Part shown: positions 4,927 through 8,763 of the stretch, in pieces
How positions within the stretch are numbered: the first letter of the stretch is position 1
Layout of the letters: each line of letters starts with the position of its first letter
NCBI GenBank assembly: GCA_002385985.1
Contig: DGEO01000033.1
Coordinates: 15,200-23,962 of the forward strand
DNA length: 8,763 bases
DNA from: Anaerolineaceae bacterium UBA3924
Lineage (GTDB): Bacteria; Chloroflexota; Anaerolineae; Anaerolineales; Anaerolineaceae
Reading direction: 5' to 3'
Translations under genes and position numbers: made by a program
Notes under the pieces: model-generated
The model's input: only the letters and a program-made list of their open reading frames with translations
What the model was told of the DNA's origin: nothing
Database searches by the model: none

Positions 4927-5727
4927 ATGGTGCTGCATTTCATCGAATCCGGCCCCACCGATGCGGACACGCTGGTCCTGCTTCACGGCGGCGGGGTCAG
5001 CGGCTGGAGCTGGGACCCGCTCCGTCCGCACCTGGACGGCTGTCACCTGCTGGCGCCGGACCTGCCGGAACACGGCCGCAGCGCGGATGCCGGCCCGCTG
5101 ACCATTGAAAACGCCGCCCGCCAGGTGGCGGATCTGATCTGCGAGCGGGCGCACGGGGGAAAGGCACACCTGGTGGGGCTGTCGCTGGGGGCGCAGGTCG
5201 GGCTGCAGCTCCTGGCGGACCGGCCTGAGCTGGTCAACAGAGCGATGCTGAGCGGCGCGCTGGTAGGCCGGCCGGGCGAGCGCAGCTCCTACAGCCGGCC
5301 GTTTTTCCGGGGCCTGCTCCGGCTGACGCTGGCGGCTTACATGCCCTTCCGCAACCAGCGCTGGCTGGTGCGGGCCAATATGCGCGGCTTCAGCGTCCCG
5401 CCGGAGTATGAGGAGCCGTTCGCCGGCGACACCCGCAGGCTGACCACGGACGCCTTCCTGCGCCTGCTGGAGGCCAACCAGGGCTTTCAGCTGCCTGCGG
5501 GGCTGGAAAACGCCCGGGTTCCGGCGCTGCTGCTGGCCGGCCAGCGCGAGGTGAAGCCGGTCTTTCGCTCGCTGCGGCTGCTGGCGGAGGTGATGCCGCT
5601 CGCCCGGGCCTGTGTGGTCACCGGGGTGGGGCACAACTGGAACCTGGAGGATCCGGCGCTGTTCGCTCGCACGCTGCGCGCGTGGATTGAGGACCGGCCC
5701 CTGCCCGAAGAGCTGCGCCCGCTCTAG
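4927..5727 (+). CDS. Alpha/beta-fold hydrolase
   Basis: A 266-residue soluble alpha/beta hydrolase, near the usual 260-290. Order of features: oxyanion-hole motif LLHGGG (18-23), APDLPEHGRS (43-52), the nucleophile elbow GLSLG with S86, a helical lid at about 118-175, the acid-strand motif LLLAGQRE (201-208) and the catalytic histidine in GVGHNWNLEDP (H236). At the place where most relatives have Asp (GxxD) this protein has E208, so the acid may be Glu or come from elsewhere. ATG at 4927 is chosen because AAAGGA ends six bases upstream; an in-frame ATG at 4885 has no ribosome-binding site and adds residues that fit no part of the fold. It is divergent from the ABC-F gene and shares its promoter region. 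Substrate unknown: an esterase, lactonase or epoxide-type reaction is possible. Confidence 0.88.
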   Translation: MVLHFIESGPTDADTLVLLHGGGVSGWSWDPLRPHLDGCHLLAPDLPEHGRSADAGPLTIENAARQVADLICERAHGGKAHLVGLSLGAQVGLQLLADRPELVNRAMLSGALVGRPGERSSYSRPFFRGLLRLTLAAYMPFRNQRWLVRANMRGFSVPPEYEEPFAGDTRRLTTDAFLRLLEANQGFQLPAGLENARVPALLLAGQREVKPVFRSLRLLAEVMPLARACVVTGVGHNWNLEDPALFARTLRAWIEDRPLPEELRPL

Positions 5728-5783
5728 ATGCAGCAGGGGATGTGCGGATACTGACCGGCCTGCCCGCGGATAGCGCATCGAAA

Positions 5784-5813
5784 AAAAGGACCTCCCGGCC
5801 GTGAGGTCCTTTT
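5784..5813. terminator. Bidirectional intrinsic terminator between convergent hydrolase and dpp operon
   Basis: AGGACCTC (5787-5794) and GAGGTCCT (5803-5810) form a perfect eight-pair stem with an eight-base loop, extended by A:T pairs to 11 pairs. A run of A (5781-5787) precedes it and TTTT follows, so it has a T-tract in both directions. It lies 50-60 bases past the hydrolase stop and about 10 bases past the dppF stop on the other strand. Confidence 0.88.
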
Positions 5814-5821
5814 CTGTGCGG

Positions 5822-6877
5822 CTATTCAGCCGGGACGGCGTCCGGTTTGTGCAGCGGCTCGCTGGTCTTATCAGGGTGGTCCTGGTACAGCCAGCAGTGC
5901 ACCCAGCGGCCCGGGCGGACCTCCTGCATGGCCGGCTCGATGCGCGAGCAGATCTCCATGGCGAAGGGGCAGCGCGGGTGGAAGGTGCAGCCTCCGGGCG
6001 GGTTGAGCGGGCTGGGCACGTCGCCCTGCAGCACCATGCGCTCGCGGCGGGCGCGCGGCCGGGCCGCCGGGATGGCGGACATCAGCGCCCGGGTGTAGGG
6101 GTGCAGCGGCTCGCGGAACAATTCTTCGCGGCTGGCCATCTCGACGATCTGGCCCAGGTACATCACCGCCACCCGGTCGGAGATGTGTTCCACCACCGCC
6201 AGGTTGTGGGCCACGAACAGGTAGGTCAGGCCCAGGTTCTTCTGCAGGTCCTTGAGAATGTTGAGCACCTGCGCCTGGATGGACACGTCCAGCGCCGAAA
6301 CCGGCTCGTCAAGCACGATAAAGGAGGGGTTGAGCACCAGCGCCCGGGCGATTCCGATGCGCTGCCTCTGCCCGCCGGAGAACTCATGCGGGTAGCGCAT
6401 GGCGTGATAATCCTCCAGCCCCACCTTCTTCAGCGCGGCCAGCACCATGTCGAAGCGGTCTTTGGGAGAGCCGATCTTGTGGATGTGCAGCCCTTCGGCA
6501 ATGGATTCGCCGATGGGCAGACGCGGGTCCAGCGAGGCGTAGGGGTCCTGGAAGACGATCTGCATATCCCGGCGGAACTGCTTCTGCTGTTCGCCTTTCA
6601 ATTCCAGGATGTTGACCCCGTTGTACTTGACCTTTCCGCTGGTCGGCTCGATCAGCCGCAGCATGGACATGCCGACCGTGGTTTTCCCGCAGCCGGACTC
6701 GCCCACCAGCCCCAGGGTTTCTCCCTCGTTGATGGTGAAGGAGACCCCGTTGACGGCTTTCACCCAGGCGACCGGCCGCCGCAGCACGCCGCCGCGCACC
6801 GGGTAATGCTTGACCAGGTCTTCAACCTCGATCAGGGGTTTGCGTTCTACTGTGGTGGCTTGGACTTCTTCTGTCAT
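5822..6877 (-). CDS. dppF: Dipeptide/oligopeptide ABC importer ATPase, DppF/OppF type
   Basis: A 351-residue cytoplasmic ATPase that powers uptake of peptides (or, in some relatives, nickel or sugars) with a DppD partner and two permeases. Visible motifs: Walker A GESGCGKT (59-66), Q-loop Q110, signature FSGGQRQR (166-173), Walker B FIVLDE with E191, and switch histidine H224. The C-terminal oligopeptide-transporter extension begins near 258 (LHPYTRALMSAIP) and has cysteines C297, C303, C310 and C328. An insertion before strand two (VRGGVLRRPVAWVKAV) is typical of the F-type subunit. ATG at 6877 follows GAAGGA with a five-base spacer; only 11 bases separate it from the end of dppD. It is the last gene of the operon, with a terminator just beyond. 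Peptide specificity is inferred from family; it could also be annotated oppF. Confidence 0.93.
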   Translation of the reverse strand: MTEEVQATTVERKPLIEVEDLVKHYPVRGGVLRRPVAWVKAVNGVSFTINEGETLGLVGESGCGKTTVGMSMLRLIEPTSGKVKYNGVNILELKGEQQKQFRRDMQIVFQDPYASLDPRLPIGESIAEGLHIHKIGSPKDRFDMVLAALKKVGLEDYHAMRYPHEFSGGQRQRIGIARALVLNPSFIVLDEPVSALDVSIQAQVLNILKDLQKNLGLTYLFVAHNLAVVEHISDRVAVMYLGQIVEMASREELFREPLHPYTRALMSAIPAARPRARRERMVLQGDVPSPLNPPGGCTFHPRCPFAMEICSRIEPAMQEVRPGRWVHCWLYQDHPDKTSEPLHKPDAVPAE

Positions 6878-6888
6878 GATAATCCTTC

Positions 6889-7932
6889 TCAGGAAGCGGT
6901 CACCTGGTGTTTCAACGGCGCGGTGTGGCCGTGGGCTTCGTCGTCAAAATACAGCCAGCAGCGGGCGGTGTGATGCGCATCCGCCTCCCACAGGCCAGGC
7001 TCCACCTCGGTACAGATTTTCAATCCAAACATCTCGCGGGCTTTGCAGCGCGGCGCGAACTTGCAGCCTTCCGGCAGGTCGACCAGGTTGGGCACGCTGC
7101 CCGAGATGGTCTCCAGATAATCACGCGTCTGGCCGATGACCGGGACGGAGGCGATCAGCCCCTGCGTGTAGGGGTGCAGCGGCTTGTCGAAGAGCGATTC
7201 GACATCCGTCTCTTCGACGATGCGCCCGGCGTACATGACCGCCACGCGGTCGGCCAGTTCGGCGATCACGCCCAGGTCGTGAGTGATAAGCACGATGGCG
7301 GTGTTGAGGTGCTTCTGCAGGCCGCGCATCAGGTCCAGAATCTGGGCCTGGATGGTTACGTCCAGCGCGGTGGTCGGCTCGTCGGCGATCAGCAGCTTGG
7401 GGTCCAGCGCCAGGGCCATGGCGATCATCACGCGCTGGGCCTGCCCGCCGGACATTTCGTGCGGGTAGGCGTAGGCCTTGCGCTCTGCATCGGGCACGCC
7501 CACCAGGCGCAGCAGCTCCACGGCGCGCTTCCAGGCTTCCTTTCGGGGCATCTTGTTGTGGGTCTGGAAGACCTCGACAATCTGCGAGCCGATGTTGAAG
7601 ACCGGGTTCAGGCTGCTCTGGGGCTGCTGGAAGATCATGGAGATTTGATTGCCGCGGATGGTGATCATTTCCTCCTCGGACAGGGTGAGGAGGTCTTTGC
7701 CGTCAAAGTAGATGCGGCCGTTCACCACCCGGCCGGGGGAGTCCACCAGGCTCATGATCGACAGCGAGGTCACGCTCTTGCCGCAGCCGGATTCGCCCAC
7801 CAGCCCGAGCACTTCACCCTCGCGGACTTCGAAATTCACCCCGTCGACGGCCTTGACGATGCCGTCCTCGGTGAAGAAGTAGGTCTTCAGGTCTTCCACC
7901 TGTAGCAGTGGTCTTCCGTTCCGTGTATCCAT
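6889..7932 (-). CDS. dppD: Dipeptide/oligopeptide ABC importer ATPase, DppD/OppD type
   Basis: A 347-residue cytoplasmic ATPase, the second nucleotide-binding subunit of the same importer. Motifs: Walker A GESGCGKS (46-53), Q-loop IFQQPQSSLNP (Q102), signature MSGGQAQR (160-167), Walker B LLIADE with E185, and H218 in ITHDLGV. The GKSVT after Walker A and the GQAQRVMIAMAL run are typical of the D-type subunit, distinguishing it from the F-type neighbour. The C-terminal extension has cysteines C290, C296, C308 and C325; a [4Fe-4S] cluster bound by such a cysteine set is known in some OppD/DppD proteins, so it is possible here. ATG at 7932 has GGAG six bases upstream and lies 15 bases after the permease stop. 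Length and motifs are complete. Confidence 0.94.
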   Translation of the reverse strand: MDTRNGRPLLQVEDLKTYFFTEDGIVKAVDGVNFEVREGEVLGLVGESGCGKSVTSLSIMSLVDSPGRVVNGRIYFDGKDLLTLSEEEMITIRGNQISMIFQQPQSSLNPVFNIGSQIVEVFQTHNKMPRKEAWKRAVELLRLVGVPDAERKAYAYPHEMSGGQAQRVMIAMALALDPKLLIADEPTTALDVTIQAQILDLMRGLQKHLNTAIVLITHDLGVIAELADRVAVMYAGRIVEETDVESLFDKPLHPYTQGLIASVPVIGQTRDYLETISGSVPNLVDLPEGCKFAPRCKAREMFGLKICTEVEPGLWEADAHHTARCWLYFDDEAHGHTAPLKHQVTAS

Positions 7933-7947
7933 GAGGCACTCCGCGGG

Positions 7948-8763
7948 TTATTCTTCCTGTTTCAGGCGCGGGTCGATGGCGTCGCGCAGGCCGTCGCCCA
8001 GGAGGTTGAAGGCCAGGACGGTGATCATGATGGCCACGCCCGGGTAAAACACAAGATGCGGGGCGGTGAACACCTGGTTGCGCTCCTGCCCCAGCATGGT
8101 GCCCCATTCCGGTGTGGGGGGCTGCGCGCCCAGCCCCAGGAAGGACAGGGCGGCCGCATCCAGGATGGCCGTGCCGATGCCCAGCGTGGCCGAGACGATC
8201 AGCGGCGGGATGGCGTTGGGCAGGATGCGCCGCAGCAGGATGTGCAGGTGACTGCCGCCCAGCGCTTTGGAGGCCGCCACATACTGGGTCTCCTTGACCG
8301 ACAGTACGCTGGCACGCACCACGCGGGCGTAAACCGGGATGGACACGATGGCGATGGCCAGCAGGGCGTTGATCAGGCCCTTGCCCAGCACCGAGACGAT
8401 GGCGATGGCCAGCAGCAGCGAGGGGAAGGCCAGCAGCACGTCCAGGATGCGCATGATCACATTGTCCACCCAGCCGCCGGTGTACCCGGCGATGGCCCCC
8501 AGCAGGGTGCCTACCAGCACGGCGAAGGACACGGTGGTGACGCCCACGAAGAGCGAAACCCGCGCGCCGTAGATAACCCGGCTGAACTGATCGCGAACGT
8601 TGCCATCGATGCCCATGATGTGCTGGGGCTGGTCGGCGGGGCAGCCCAGCAGGTGAATGCAGGGCGCCTGGCGGGCGCGCACGGGCTCGATCCCGATCAG
8701 CACCTGGTTGGGGTTGTACGGGGCGATCAGCGGGGCGAAGGCGGCGATCAGCAGCAGGGTCAG
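7948..8763 (-). CDS. dppC: Peptide ABC importer permease, DppC/OppC type (N-terminus beyond window)
   Basis: The frame is open from the right edge of the window to the stop at 7948, giving 271 residues; relatives have about 290-320, so the first few tens of residues are missing. A GTG in frame at 8703 is internal, because coding clearly continues upstream (AAFAPLIAPYNPNQV, the end of the first helix and the conserved junction). Later helices lie near visible residues 68-93, 105-125, 130-148, 185-210 and 238-258. The EAA loop that docks the ATPases is AASKALGG...RILPN (163-183). The usual GTDxxGRD signature reads GIDGNVRD (51-58). A short insert before it has C35 and C41. The protein forms one half of the membrane pore; its partner DppB and the solute-binding protein are not in view. 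DppD and DppF follow at 15 and 11 bases. Confidence 0.93.
   Translation of the reverse strand: MTLLLIAAFAPLIAPYNPNQVLIGIEPVRARQAPCIHLLGCPADQPQHIMGIDGNVRDQFSRVIYGARVSLFVGVTTVSFAVLVGTLLGAIAGYTGGWVDNVIMRILDVLLAFPSLLLAIAIVSVLGKGLINALLAIAIVSIPVYARVVRASVLSVKETQYVAASKALGGSHLHILLRRILPNAIPPLIVSATLGIGTAILDAAALSFLGLGAQPPTPEWGTMLGQERNQVFTAPHLVFYPGVAIMITVLAFNLLGDGLRDAIDPRLKQEE

Noticed and set aside
8701..8703. GTG as start of the permease
   Set aside because: The frame continues upstream to the window edge with a typical DppC first-helix sequence, so the GTG is an internal valine.

Overview
The window looks like chromosomal DNA from a GC-rich bacterium. Third codon positions are mostly G or C, leucine is mostly CTG, and most genes have a recognisable Shine-Dalgarno site. 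The Dpp-type permease with a short cysteine-bearing insert, the SorC/HAD/MFS sugar set and the TACAAT-type -10 boxes suggest Chloroflexota (Anaerolineae-like). That placement is inference from family resemblance, not a measured taxonomic result. No tRNA, rRNA, CRISPR array, transposase or integrase was seen.

Region 1 (1-3052, all minus strand) is a probable sugar-related module. Reading along the minus strand, a promoter overlapping the end of the ABC-F gene (3022-3052) and a second one (2927-2935) lead into a small protein of unknown function (2443-2853). Two bases later comes a SorC-family sugar-responsive regulator (1514-2440). After a 241-bp gap holding a nested GC-rich palindrome and a TACAAT promoter come a HAD sugar-phosphatase-like gene (622-1272) and an MFS sugar-type transporter (1-590, cut by the window edge). 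The simplest reading is that the regulator senses a phosphorylated sugar and controls the phosphatase and transporter.

Region 2 (3049-4851, minus strand) is an ABC-F ATPase of the ribosome-acting, antibiotic-resistance type with a compact regulatory leader. The leader holds an extended -10 promoter (TGATATAAT), a six-codon ORF (MIESIR) with its own strong Shine-Dalgarno, an intrinsic terminator before the gene, and an inverted repeat by which leader codons 2-6 can pair with the ABC-F ribosome-binding region. This fits drug-inducible, ribosome-mediated attenuation and is the most interesting signal here. A divergent alpha/beta hydrolase (4927-5727, plus strand) shares the intergenic region, so it may belong to the same response.

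Region 3 (5784-8763, minus strand) is the 3' part of a dipeptide/oligopeptide ABC importer operon: a dppC-type permease (N-terminus off the window), then dppD-type and dppF-type ATPases, spaced 15 and 11 bp apart. It ends at a strong bidirectional terminator that also ends the convergent hydrolase transcript. The partner permease (dppB) and the binding protein (dppA) are not visible and would lie beyond the right edge.
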